Assembly: GCA_900768075.1 (NCBI GenBank)
Contig: CAAGBN010000064.1
Coordinates: 1 to 64,000, forward strand
Source of the DNA: Clostridia bacterium
Lineage (GTDB): Bacteria; Bacillota; Clostridia; Oscillospirales; Acutalibacteraceae
Direction of reading: 5' to 3'
Length of the DNA: 64,000 bases
Each line of letters begins with the position of its first letter. Position 1 is the stretch's first letter. The notes beneath the pieces were generated by a model, which was given only the letters and a program-made list of their open reading frames with translations, made no database searches and was not told where the DNA came from. Positions 18,528 to 27,635 of this stretch are shown piece by piece. The position numbers were made by a program, and so were the translations under genes.

Positions 18528-19850
18528 ATGGCATTAGTAACAAAATCAATAAAAGGTACACAAGATACATTACCCTCAGAGAGCTACAAAATCCAGTTCG
18601 TTGAACAGTCAGTTCTCGAAATCGCAAAAAATTACGGCTACAAAGAAATCAGAGTGCCAGTATTCGAACACACCGAGCTTTTCCAGAGAGGTGTTGGTGA
18701 TACCACTGACGTTGTGCAGAAGGAAATGTACACCTTCGAGGATAAGGGTGGCCGCTCAATCACACTTCGTCCCGAGGGTACAGCAGGCGTAGTCCGTTCA
18801 TATATCGAGCACGGTCTTTTCAATGAGGCTCAGCCCCAGAAGGTTTGCTACCTCATTTCCTGCTACAGATATGAGAAGCCTCAGGCAGGCAGACTCAGAG
18901 AGTTCCATCAGTTCGGTTGCGAGTGCTTCGGCACAGCTTCACCTGCTGCTGATGCTGAGCTTATCTCACTTGTAAATGATATCTTCGCTTTCCTTGATGT
19001 GAAGAATCTCAAAATTCAGATTAACTCAATCGGTTGCCCCGAATGCAGAAAGAACTATCACAAAGCACTTCAGGAATACTTCGAGAGCAAGAAGGACAAC
19101 CTTTGCGGTACTTGCCTCGGCAGACTCGAGCGTAATCCTATGAGAATCCTCGACTGTAAGAGCCCTGTTTGCTCCGATATTGCAAAGGATGCTCCCAAGG
19201 TAACAGATTATCTCTGCGACGAGTGCGATGACCACTTCAAAAAGACTCAGCAGTATCTCGATGCTATGAACATTCCCTACGAGGTTAATCCCTCAATCGT
19301 TCGCGGTCTCGACTATTATACCAAGACAGTATTCGAGTTCGTTTCAACTGAAATCGGTGCTCAGGGTACAGTTTGCGGTGGCGGCAGATATGACGGTCTC
19401 GTTGAAGAAATCGGTGGTAACCACACTCCTGCACTTGGCTTTGCAATGGGCATGGAAAGACTTCTTATGCTTATGGAAGCTCAGGGCATCGAATTTCCGC
19501 CCGAAGCTAAATGTGACCTCTATATCGCATCAATGGGTGAGAATGCTACTCTCAAGGCTTCTCAGATAGCTTCAGATGTACGCGGTAACGGTATGCACGC
19601 ACAGTTTGACATTGTCGGCAGGAGCGTAAAGGCTCAGATGAAGTACGCTAACAAAATTGGTGCAGCTTACACAGTTGTACTCGGTGACAGCGAAATCGAA
19701 GCAGGCGTTGCCAAGGTTAAGAATATGGCAGACGGCAGCGAAACCGAAATGAACATCGACGACATAGCAGAAGAAATTATGAGACTTTCAGTCAATGACA
19801 GCCTTAAAGGCTTCGAGGTTGAGGGACTTGATATATCATCACTTATGTAA
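18528..19850 (+). CDS. hisS: Histidine-tRNA ligase
   Basis: 440 residues. Class II aminoacyl-tRNA synthetase: motif 1 near PVFEHTELFQRGVGDTTDVV, motif 2 with TLRPEGTAGVVRSY and CYRYEKPQAGRLREFHQFG, and the histidine loops RGLDYYTKTVFEF and CGGGRYDGL. The C-terminal anticodon-binding domain is about residues 335-430. It charges tRNA-His. ATTGGAGG precedes the ATG. aspS follows 26 bases later, and both lie behind the T-box. Confidence 0.97.
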   Translation: MALVTKSIKGTQDTLPSESYKIQFVEQSVLEIAKNYGYKEIRVPVFEHTELFQRGVGDTTDVVQKEMYTFEDKGGRSITLRPEGTAGVVRSYIEHGLFNEAQPQKVCYLISCYRYEKPQAGRLREFHQFGCECFGTASPAADAELISLVNDIFAFLDVKNLKIQINSIGCPECRKNYHKALQEYFESKKDNLCGTCLGRLERNPMRILDCKSPVCSDIAKDAPKVTDYLCDECDDHFKKTQQYLDAMNIPYEVNPSIVRGLDYYTKTVFEFVSTEIGAQGTVCGGGRYDGLVEEIGGNHTPALGFAMGMERLLMLMEAQGIEFPPEAKCDLYIASMGENATLKASQIASDVRGNGMHAQFDIVGRSVKAQMKYANKIGAAYTVVLGDSEIEAGVAKVKNMADGSETEMNIDDIAEEIMRLSVNDSLKGFEVEGLDISSLM

Positions 19851-19876
19851 TTAATCACAGAAAGGAATATAAAGTT

Positions 19877-21661
19877 ATGGATTTTATGACAGGACTTAAA
19901 AGAACAGACTACTGTGGCACTTTCACAGCGAAAGACTGCGGCAGAGAGGTTGTAGTTGCAGGTTGGGTACAGAGACAGAGAGACCTTGGTGCTCTTATCT
20001 TCGTTGACCTTCGTGACAGAACAGGTATCGTTCAGCTCGCATTTGACGATACAACAGCAAAGGAAATTTTCGACAAGGCTTTCTCAGTAAGAAGCGAATA
20101 TGTACTTATGGCTAAGGGTACAGTACGTGAGAGAAGCTCAAAGAATATGGAAATCCCCACAGGTGAGGTTGAAATCTTCGTTACAGATCTTCGTATCCTC
20201 GGCAAGAGCGAAACACCTCCCTTTGAGATTATCGAAAACTGCCAGACATCAGAGCTGACTCGTCTCAAGTACCGTTATCTTGACCTTCGTCGCCCTGATC
20301 TTCAGAAGAACATTCTTATGCGTCACAAGATCACAAAGATTATCCGTGACTATTTTGACGATAACGGCTTTATCGAGATTGAAACACCTATCCTCGTTAA
20401 GTCAACTCCCGAGGGTGCTCGTGACTTCCTTGTACCTTCAAGAATTCACAAGGGCTCATTCTATGCTCTTCCCCAGTCACCTCAGCTTTACAAGCAGCTT
20501 TCAATGGTTGCAGGCTTCGACAGATATATGCAGATTGCACGTTGCTTCCGTGACGAAGACCTTCGTGCAGACCGTCAGCCTGAATTCACACAGATAGACG
20601 TTGAAATGAGCTTCATCGAAATGGAAGACATCCTCGCTCTCATCGAAGGCTTTATGAAGAGAGTATTCAAGGAAGCTATCGGTGTTGATATTGATACACC
20701 TCTTCCCAGACTCACCTTCAAAGAGGCAATGGAGCGTTACGGCTCAGATAAGCCCGATACAAGATACGCTATGGAAATCACAGATATCGGCGAAGAAGTT
20801 AAGAGCTGCGGCTTCGGTGTATTCACAGGTGCTCTTGAAAATGGCGGTAAGGTTGCTGCCATTACAGCTAAAAATGCATTCAATACTCTCACAAGAAAAG
20901 AAGTTGACAAGCTCACAGAATTCGTAAGAGGTATCGGTGCAAAGGGTCTTGCATGGGCAAGAATAGGCGAGGACGGCACAATTGCTTCATCCTTTGCTAA
21001 GTTTATGACAGAAGATGAAATGAAGGCTATTATGGATAAGTGTGGCGCAGAAAACGGTGACGTTATCCTTATCGTAGCTGACAAGGCAAGCACAACTCTC
21101 AGCGTACTCGGTGCACTTCGTCAGACAGTAGCTAAGAAGCTTGACATCATTCCTCAGGACAAGTATAACCTTCTCTGGGTTGTAGAATTCCCCTTCTTCG
21201 ATTGGGACGAAGAGCTCGGACAGTATGTTGCAATGCACCATCCGTTTACAGCTCCTCTTGAAGAGTGCCTCGGTTATCTTGAAACTGACAAGGCAAAGGT
21301 AAGAGCTAACGCTTATGACCTTGTACTCAACGGCATTGAGCTTGCAAGTGGTTCAATCAGAATTACTAACCCTGATCTTCAGAAGAGAATCTTCAACCTC
21401 CTCGGTCTCAGCGACGAAGAAGCACACGAGAAGTTCGGCTTTCTTACAGATGCATTCAAATACGGTGCACCTCCTCACGGCGGTATCGGTCTTGGTCTTG
21501 ACAGACTTGTTATGCAGATGCTTCGCCTTGAAACACTTCGTGACTGTATCGCATTCCCCAAGGTACAGAATGCAAGTGAGCCTATGACAGAGTGTCCTGC
21601 TCTTGTTGATAACGATCAGCTTGAGATGCTCGGCATCGGTGTTGTTAAAGAGGAAGAGTAA
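19877..21661 (+). CDS. aspS: Aspartate-tRNA ligase
   Basis: 594 residues, bacterial type. The N-terminal OB fold contains VVVAGWVQRQRDLGALIFVDLRDRTG. Motif 2 is in ARCFRDEDLRADRQPEFTQI, a GAD insertion domain lies at about 285-420, and motif 3 is GGIGLGLDRLVM. It charges tRNA-Asp, and in many Clostridia also tRNA-Asn when asparaginyl-tRNA is made indirectly; that cannot be judged here. Second gene of the hisS-aspS unit. Confidence 0.97.
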   Translation: MDFMTGLKRTDYCGTFTAKDCGREVVVAGWVQRQRDLGALIFVDLRDRTGIVQLAFDDTTAKEIFDKAFSVRSEYVLMAKGTVRERSSKNMEIPTGEVEIFVTDLRILGKSETPPFEIIENCQTSELTRLKYRYLDLRRPDLQKNILMRHKITKIIRDYFDDNGFIEIETPILVKSTPEGARDFLVPSRIHKGSFYALPQSPQLYKQLSMVAGFDRYMQIARCFRDEDLRADRQPEFTQIDVEMSFIEMEDILALIEGFMKRVFKEAIGVDIDTPLPRLTFKEAMERYGSDKPDTRYAMEITDIGEEVKSCGFGVFTGALENGGKVAAITAKNAFNTLTRKEVDKLTEFVRGIGAKGLAWARIGEDGTIASSFAKFMTEDEMKAIMDKCGAENGDVILIVADKASTTLSVLGALRQTVAKKLDIIPQDKYNLLWVVEFPFFDWDEELGQYVAMHHPFTAPLEECLGYLETDKAKVRANAYDLVLNGIELASGSIRITNPDLQKRIFNLLGLSDEEAHEKFGFLTDAFKYGAPPHGGIGLGLDRLVMQMLRLETLRDCIAFPKVQNASEPMTECPALVDNDQLEMLGIGVVKEEE

Positions 21662-21803
21662 TATTATTTAAGTGTATCGCGGTCATATTCTGGCCGTGGT
21701 ATAGCTTATTAAAATATTGTTAACAGTTTGTTGTTTATATGTTTTTAATTAAAAAATATATAAATAGTAAAATTTCAGACAGTAAATTTTATGGAGGGAT
21801 TTT

Positions 21804-23336
21804 ATGAAAATTTTAAAATCAGCACTCAGTCTTTTATTGGCACTCGTTATAGTGTTCTCTTGCTGCAGCGTGGCATTCGCTTATGAGAGTGAAGGATATG
21901 CTATGGTATATCTTGCAGGCTTCGGCGACACAAACATCTATTATGAAGATGACCCCGAAAAGAAGCCTCTTTTCTATCCTCTTGACACAGACAGAGTTAT
22001 CGGTAATCTCAAGAATATGGATGATTACATTATAAAATCAATCAAAAATCGTGAGCCTGACTTACTTTATACCTGCATTTACAACTATGTATGGGATACC
22101 TTCGGTATGCTCAGAATGGAGCCCGACGGCACATCAGTTGACGGCGTTGTAGCTGCTCCCATCGAGCTCAACTATACAGGCAACAACAGATATGTTTTCA
22201 GCTATGACTGGCGTCTTGATCCTTTTGTAATTGCTGAGCAGCTTCATGACTATATCGCAAAAGTTAAGGCAGATGCTCCTTCAAAAGGTATGAAATCAGA
22301 CAAGGTTGAATTAGTTGCTTCAAGCTTCAGTGCAAATACAGCTCTTGCTTATCTCAAACTTTATGAAGACAGTCTCGATGATTTAGACTCAATCATTTTC
22401 TGCGTACCCTCAATCGGCGGTATCAGTATGGTAAGTGAACTCTTCTCAGGTGAGCTCAATATAGGCCCTGACTCACTTAAAAACTTTATGTTAGGTACAG
22501 AGGGTGTTGAATTCATCGGTGAGTTTATGGATCTTCTCGATGAAATGGGCCTTCTCAAGCCTCTTGTTGAAGCTATGCTTGTACCGACACTCAGAGCCGC
22601 TCTTTCAAGAGCTCTCACAGACCTCTTCCGTGACTTCGTATCAACAATCCCTGCAGTTTGGACTTGTGTAACAGACGAGTATTTCGAAAAAGCTATGATA
22701 CATATGTATGGCGAGGACTATGCAAGTCCTGATCAGCCTTATGCGGATCACATTGCAAGAGTTACAGATTTCCATTACAATATCAAGCTTAAGGCAAATG
22801 ATATCATCGGTGCAACCAAAGAAAACAACCCGAATGCACATATGGCTGTAATTTGCAAATACGGTACTCCTGCACTGCCTGTAAGTAAGCACGAAACTGT
22901 ACTTACAGACGGCGTTGTAGCTATTGAGCTCTCATCCTTCGGTGCAACATGCGCTGACTTCTTCCAGAGCTTCCCCGAAGACTACAAGCAGCAGAAGCAT
23001 CAGGAAATCAATATGATTTCTCCTGACAGACAGATTGATGCTTCAACTTGTCTTTTCCCATATCACACATGGTTTATCAAGGGCTTGTTCCATTCACAGC
23101 AGCCTGAGGATTACCATCTTAAGGTTCTTCCCGCAATTGCTTACGGTGACCTTGATATTACATCAGATCCCGACTTCCCTCAGTATATGATACTTGACAG
23201 TGAGGATGATCAGAAAATCAATCCTTATACTGAAGTAGAGCAAGAGGAGCAGACAATGCTTTACAAAATCTGGATGATTTTCAAGAAGATGGTACTTCTT
23301 CCCAAGACAATCTGGAATAAGCTTTTTGGCAGATAA
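21804..23336 (+). CDS. Secreted LCAT-like alpha/beta hydrolase, paralogue 1
   Basis: 510 residues with a signal peptide (about 1-26). The fold resembles lecithin:cholesterol acyltransferase/phospholipase relatives: SYDWRLDP near 133-140 and the nucleophile elbow VELVASSFSANTAL (Ser174). The flanking glycines of GxSxG are replaced by Ala172 and Ser176. Candidate acid and base are in LTDGVVAIELSSFGATC and WFIKGLFHS. Two paralogues are at 23509 and 44449. The substrate is unknown, and a surface or secreted location is inferred. GGAGGG precedes the ATG. Confidence 0.75.
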   Translation: MKILKSALSLLLALVIVFSCCSVAFAYESEGYAMVYLAGFGDTNIYYEDDPEKKPLFYPLDTDRVIGNLKNMDDYIIKSIKNREPDLLYTCIYNYVWDTFGMLRMEPDGTSVDGVVAAPIELNYTGNNRYVFSYDWRLDPFVIAEQLHDYIAKVKADAPSKGMKSDKVELVASSFSANTALAYLKLYEDSLDDLDSIIFCVPSIGGISMVSELFSGELNIGPDSLKNFMLGTEGVEFIGEFMDLLDEMGLLKPLVEAMLVPTLRAALSRALTDLFRDFVSTIPAVWTCVTDEYFEKAMIHMYGEDYASPDQPYADHIARVTDFHYNIKLKANDIIGATKENNPNAHMAVICKYGTPALPVSKHETVLTDGVVAIELSSFGATCADFFQSFPEDYKQQKHQEINMISPDRQIDASTCLFPYHTWFIKGLFHSQQPEDYHLKVLPAIAYGDLDITSDPDFPQYMILDSEDDQKINPYTEVEQEEQTMLYKIWMIFKKMVLLPKTIWNKLFGR

Positions 23337-23349
23337 TTTAATAAAATTT

Positions 23350-23380
23350 AGTCGACTGTTAAAAAAACAGTCGACTTTTT
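23350..23380 (+). terminator. Intrinsic terminator after hydrolase paralogue 1
   Basis: AGTCGACTGTT (23350-23360) pairs with AACAGTCGACT (about 23366-23376), a perfect 11-bp stem followed by a T run. Confidence 0.93.
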
Positions 23381-23508
23381 GTGTTATTTGGCACATTTAT
23401 GTCACGATTTAAAAACAGGGTTAATGATTTTTTTAATGTTATCCTATAAAAAACAGATATTTCAATGGTAATATTTTAAAGCAAAAAATAGCCTCACGGA
23501 GGAACGTT

Positions 23509-25029
23509 ATGAGATTTTTAAAGTCAACACTCAGCTTTTGTTTAGCAATAATTATGATATTCACCTGTTTCAGCACAGCGTTGGCTGTAAATAACGAGGA
23601 ATATGATCATCTGCCACAGGTTTTTGTGACAGGTATCGGGTCTGCTAAAATATATTATGAAGATGACCCTGATAAGACTTCACTTTTCTGGCCTGTTGAC
23701 AGCGACAGATTAATAAAGAATCTCGGAAATATTGGTAAATATATGGGCAAGGCAGTTAAGAATAAAGATGCGACTGTTCTTCGTACTGTTGTTTATAATT
23801 ATCTTATGGACAGCTTTGGTATGCTTGCATTCAAGCCCGACGGTACAAGTATGGACGGTATAGCAGTAGAACCGACAGTGCTTTGTGAAGAGGAGCCAGG
23901 TAAGTTCACATTCTACTATGATTCAAGACAGGCTCCCACAACAATAGCACCTCAGCTTCACGATTATATTATGCTTGTTATGGAAACAACAGGCTCAGAC
24001 AAAATTGAGCTTGTAGGCTCAAGCTACGGTGCAAATGCCGTTACAGCTTATATTTATCAGTACCCGCAGGATTACAAGTATATAGACTCGCTTCTCCTTT
24101 GTGTGCCGTCAATCGGAGGCATGAACTTCTTTGGTGAGCTTTTAAGCGGCAATTTCGATATCAGTCCTATAGGTCTTTGTGATTTCATTAATCAGATGTC
24201 AGATATGGAAATTATTCCTGATTTCTTCTATCTTATGGAAGAGGCGGGAGTTCTTGAGGTTTTCCTTGATGCTATAGTGATACCTGCACTTCGTGAGTCT
24301 GTGTATGCAGCTGTTATTGATTTTGTACGCGACGCTATCGCTACAGTGCCTGCATTATGGGTGTGTGTCAACGATCAGTATTTTGAATCTGCAATGAAAT
24401 ATATTTACGGTGAAAACTACAAAGATCCTGACCATACATATGCAAAGCTCATTTCAGAGATGCACCATTTCCACTATGATATAGCCAATAAAGCTGCTGA
24501 TATCTATCTTGAAGCAGAGAGACAAAGTGACCTTGAACTATCAATAATCACAAAGTTTGACAGAGCAGCCATCCCTCTTACATCGGGGCCCAATACGATG
24601 GATGACGGTCTTGTTACTGTACCCGTTGCGAGCTTCGGAGCAACCTGCACAACTTACGGTGCTCAGCTTCCCGCTGACTACAAGCAGGCTAAATACAGTG
24701 AATACAACTTTATGTCACCCGAATGGGATATTGATGCTTCCACCTGTGCTAAGCCTTTTACTACCTGGTTTATAAAGGGGCTCGGACACGCCAAGAAAAA
24801 TGCAGACTATCAGAAATTTGCAGATGAAATTGTTTATAAGGATCTTACTGTTTTCTCGGATCCCAACAGACCTCAGTATCTTACGGTTTCAGAAAATGAT
24901 CCTGAAATGCTTGAGCCTCTTAAGGCTCCTCAGGAAAAGGAGACATTATATACCTGGTTATGGAATATAATCAGAACCATTGTGCTTTTACCCAAGACAA
25001 TCGTTGAAAAAATCACAGGCAGATTATAA
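23509..25029 (+). CDS. Secreted LCAT-like alpha/beta hydrolase, paralogue 2
   Basis: 506 residues with a signal peptide (about 1-26, ending STALA). This copy keeps the canonical elbow IELVGSSYGANAV (GSSYG, Ser172). It shares with paralogue 1 the opening IYYEDDPDKTSLFWPVDSDR, the middle VPSIGGM, DGLVTVPVASFGATC and WFIKGLGHA. It has its own leader, 172 bases after paralogue 1 and behind a terminator. The two are tandem duplicates. GGAGG precedes the ATG. No substrate can be named. Confidence 0.77.
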   Translation: MRFLKSTLSFCLAIIMIFTCFSTALAVNNEEYDHLPQVFVTGIGSAKIYYEDDPDKTSLFWPVDSDRLIKNLGNIGKYMGKAVKNKDATVLRTVVYNYLMDSFGMLAFKPDGTSMDGIAVEPTVLCEEEPGKFTFYYDSRQAPTTIAPQLHDYIMLVMETTGSDKIELVGSSYGANAVTAYIYQYPQDYKYIDSLLLCVPSIGGMNFFGELLSGNFDISPIGLCDFINQMSDMEIIPDFFYLMEEAGVLEVFLDAIVIPALRESVYAAVIDFVRDAIATVPALWVCVNDQYFESAMKYIYGENYKDPDHTYAKLISEMHHFHYDIANKAADIYLEAERQSDLELSIITKFDRAAIPLTSGPNTMDDGLVTVPVASFGATCTTYGAQLPADYKQAKYSEYNFMSPEWDIDASTCAKPFTTWFIKGLGHAKKNADYQKFADEIVYKDLTVFSDPNRPQYLTVSENDPEMLEPLKAPQEKETLYTWLWNIIRTIVLLPKTIVEKITGRL

Positions 25030-25070
25030 TAAAAAATCAAACAGAACATATGATTTAAAGGAGAAAAAAT

Positions 25071-25319
25071 ATGAATATTGATGTATTAAGAAAAAGACTC
25101 AACAAAATGGCAATCATTTGCTTAGTTATTGCAATAGTTGTATTTATTATTAACTATTTCGTGTTTCACTATGTAACCGATGCAGGTATTACACTTGAGT
25201 GGCAGCCTGAAGCAGGAAAGCCTTTCCTTGCTGATCTTGTAGGTCAGCTTGGCTTAAATATGTTGTTTGCTTCAATTATTTCGGCTCTCAGTGCAAAGAT
25301 TATCTGCAAAAAAGACTGA
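25071..25319 (+). CDS. Small two-helix membrane protein of unknown function
   Basis: 82 residues. Transmembrane segments lie at about 13-33 (MAIICLVIAIVVFIINYFVF) and 58-76 (GLNMLFASIISALSAKII), with a short extracytoplasmic loop containing TLEWQPEAGKPF and a KKD tail. AAAGGAG precedes the ATG. It sits 41 bases after hydrolase paralogue 2 and before a terminator, so it is probably co-transcribed. No family is recognised. Confidence 0.8.
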   Translation: MNIDVLRKRLNKMAIICLVIAIVVFIINYFVFHYVTDAGITLEWQPEAGKPFLADLVGQLGLNMLFASIISALSAKIICKKD

Positions 25320-25339
25320 TATATCAAGAAACTATCAAC

Positions 25340-25365
25340 AGCCACTCCTTGAGGGTGGCTCTTTT
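25340..25365 (+). terminator. Intrinsic terminator
   Basis: AGCCACTCC, TTGA, GGGTGGCT, then CTTTTGTG. It closes the unit of paralogue 2 and the small membrane protein. Confidence 0.85.
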
Positions 25366-25407
25366 GTGTGATAAAAATTAAAAAATTGAAAATTGTAATT
25401 TATTCGG

Positions 25408-25436
25408 TTGACATAAGGCGAGGAAAGTTGTATCAT
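25408..25436 (+). promoter_or_regulatory. Sigma-A-type promoter
   Basis: TTGACA (25408-25413), 17-base spacer, TATCAT (25431-25436), about 65 bases before the next start codon. Confidence 0.8.
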
Positions 25437-25500
25437 ATATGATGTATAATCACGAAATTATGTCTATATATAAATACACTTTGGAAAGGACGCAATAAAG

Positions 25501-27324
25501 ATGAAAAAGCTTCTAATTTTAACTCTTACATTTCTTATGCTTATGTCCTTGTGCATATGTCCTGCATCTGCGCTCTCTGATAACAGTACCCTTGTTTCAG
25601 CAATGAAAATCAACCCCGGTAATGTGCGCTGGGATGAGCTTACATATAACTACGCTTGGCTTGATAATATGATTATCAGAGACGATGCTATGGCGGCGAC
25701 TCAGGCTCATATAATTCCGAAGCCTACAGATTACCCCTACAGTACCACATATGAAAAGTTCATTCAGGAATCAGGCGATTACACACAGCTTATCACTATT
25801 GATAAAGAGAGTGTGACCTCAGCTTATGATGAAGTTATCAATGTTATGTACTATCTCGTTGTGGCTATGGGCATGACAGATGATAACGATGTAATGACTC
25901 GCTATCTTACAGAGCAGGGCATCAGACTTCCTGCAAATGCAACCGCAGACGAAATGGCTGAGATCGCAGTTGTTTACGCTGCAATCAAGTACGATGCTGT
26001 TTATGCACTTTACGGCAAGCGCGTTGACTTCCCTGCAGGTACTACTCTTGACGGTGCTATTGTTACAATTATGTCAGCACTTACAGGCACTATGGTACCC
26101 TCAGGTGTAGATAATCTTTCAGGCTATGCAGTTTTCTGCACAAAAACATATGTAACTGCTTTTGAGGGGCTGCCTATAAGCACCAACCCCTCTGAGGACG
26201 AAATCTTCTATTGGGCTAAGGTTGTTGCCGCAGGTTCATCAGGTGACTATCAGGTACCCGTTGAGGTTTATTCAGAGACAACATCAGCTCAGAAGGAATA
26301 TGTTGACTATGCTTATTATGCATCAGTTCTTTCAGATATCTACGATGTAAAAATCAATCCCATTAAGCTTGTTGTTGCTGTTCAGAGCGGTGATCAGCTG
26401 GCGGTGCAGAAGCTTATACTCAACACAATGCTCGACGAAAAGAAGGTCAGCTATTCAAAGGATATGAGCTGTAAGGAGCTTTTTGATCTTGCCTGTGAAA
26501 ACGGTTGCTTCAATCTTGAAGAAGAGTTCTATACCGATGTTCTGAATTATGACATTGAAGTAGCTCAGGAATGTGAAAAGATTTGGTTTACACCGTTCCC
26601 TCTTTCAGGCTTGCTTGAGGGCGGCGACGATGACTATCTTACAATTACTCTTCAGGGTAATGTAGTAGCTGCATCCTCAACAACAGGTGTTGCTCTTAAC
26701 CCCTCTCTCAACAGAGAAAAAGTAACTCTTGCAGTCAAGTACGATGCACCTGACCGTCAGAATACGGCAGTGTACGAATTCAACATTATAAAGAATGCGG
26801 CTCTCAACGGTGAGCGTAATCCCGAAACTCAGAACGATATGGTTGCTGAGCTTGAGCAGTATGTAAATTCAATCGTACCCGTAGAAAATGCAACAGCTTC
26901 AACTATAATTGACGGTGTTTTCCAGAAGGTCGATGATTCACTTACAACAACTCAGGGCTCTGCACAGGTTGGCGAGGGCATACTCACTACCTACAACGCT
27001 GCAACAACAGATGCCTATGTGGCAGGCACAACAGGCGAGGGCTTCAACTTCGATTATCTCGATGAGCTTCTTGAGGGCGTTTACGAGACTGATGCATTCG
27101 GTAATATCGTAACAACTCAGGGTCTCGATTTCGAGCAGACAACCACAGAAAAGCAGTCCATTATTGATAAAACTGTTGAAACCGTAAAGGAAAATCCTGA
27201 GGTTGTTGTTGCTCCCACAGGTCTTATTGCAGTGGGTGCACTTGCAGGTTATCTTATGACTAAAAAGCATCGTGACAGCGACTCCTATTTAAAGGACGAA
27301 GATGACGAATACAGCGAAGAATAA
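25501..27324 (+). CDS. Surface protein with signal peptide, cadherin-like sandwich domain and C-terminal membrane anchor
   Basis: 607 residues. The signal peptide is MKKLLILTLTFLMLMSLCIC with cleavage near ASA-LS. Residues about 30-360 are an unrecognised, mostly helical region. Residues about 380-440 (DYLTITLQGNVVAAS...YEFNIIKNAAL) look like a cadherin-like beta sandwich. A Thr/Gln-rich spacer follows, then one transmembrane helix (VVVAPTGLIAVGALAGYLMT) and an acidic cytoplasmic tail (DEDDEYSEE). Type I membrane topology is inferred. No enzymatic motif is seen. It is followed by a strong terminator. Confidence 0.72.
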   Translation: MKKLLILTLTFLMLMSLCICPASALSDNSTLVSAMKINPGNVRWDELTYNYAWLDNMIIRDDAMAATQAHIIPKPTDYPYSTTYEKFIQESGDYTQLITIDKESVTSAYDEVINVMYYLVVAMGMTDDNDVMTRYLTEQGIRLPANATADEMAEIAVVYAAIKYDAVYALYGKRVDFPAGTTLDGAIVTIMSALTGTMVPSGVDNLSGYAVFCTKTYVTAFEGLPISTNPSEDEIFYWAKVVAAGSSGDYQVPVEVYSETTSAQKEYVDYAYYASVLSDIYDVKINPIKLVVAVQSGDQLAVQKLILNTMLDEKKVSYSKDMSCKELFDLACENGCFNLEEEFYTDVLNYDIEVAQECEKIWFTPFPLSGLLEGGDDDYLTITLQGNVVAASSTTGVALNPSLNREKVTLAVKYDAPDRQNTAVYEFNIIKNAALNGERNPETQNDMVAELEQYVNSIVPVENATASTIIDGVFQKVDDSLTTTQGSAQVGEGILTTYNAATTDAYVAGTTGEGFNFDYLDELLEGVYETDAFGNIVTTQGLDFEQTTTEKQSIIDKTVETVKENPEVVVAPTGLIAVGALAGYLMTKKHRDSDSYLKDEDDEYSEE

Positions 27325-27340
27325 GCTATAAATTAACTGA

Positions 27341-27370
27341 ACATCTCCTCTGAAAAGGGGAGATGTTTTT
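27341..27370 (+). terminator. Intrinsic terminator
   Basis: ACATCTCC (27341-27348) pairs with GGAGATGT (27359-27366) and continues into a T run. Confidence 0.92.
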
Positions 27371-27454
27371 GTATTATCTACAAGATATTTGGTATATAAA
27401 ATAATTTTTTATACAACTTATAGTAAAAATATATATATTTTATGCAGTTTTGTA

Positions 27455-27483
27455 TTGACATATCCCGGCTTTTGATTTAAAAT
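27455..27483 (+). promoter_or_regulatory. Sigma-A-type promoter of rny
   Basis: TTGACA (27455-27460), 17-base spacer, TAAAAT (27478-27483). A leader of about 145 bases runs to the rny start; it shows no clear riboswitch, only AT-rich sequence. This covers the 311-base gap 27,325-27,635. Confidence 0.83.
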
Positions 27484-27635
27484 AACTAAGATAGTATATT
27501 ATTGCTATCATTTGAGTACTAATACTGTAATTCTTTTGATGACAAATTCGGACACGTATTTATTAACTTACAAGGAAACTTGTTTCTCAGTATTTACCAA
27601 TGAAGAATTTATAAAAAGAAGGAGGTGCTGCTACT

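Noticed and set aside
21662..21720. Terminator after aspS
   Set aside because: The only hairpin visible (CGGTCATATTCTGGCCG) is weak and has no T run, so it is not reported as a terminator.
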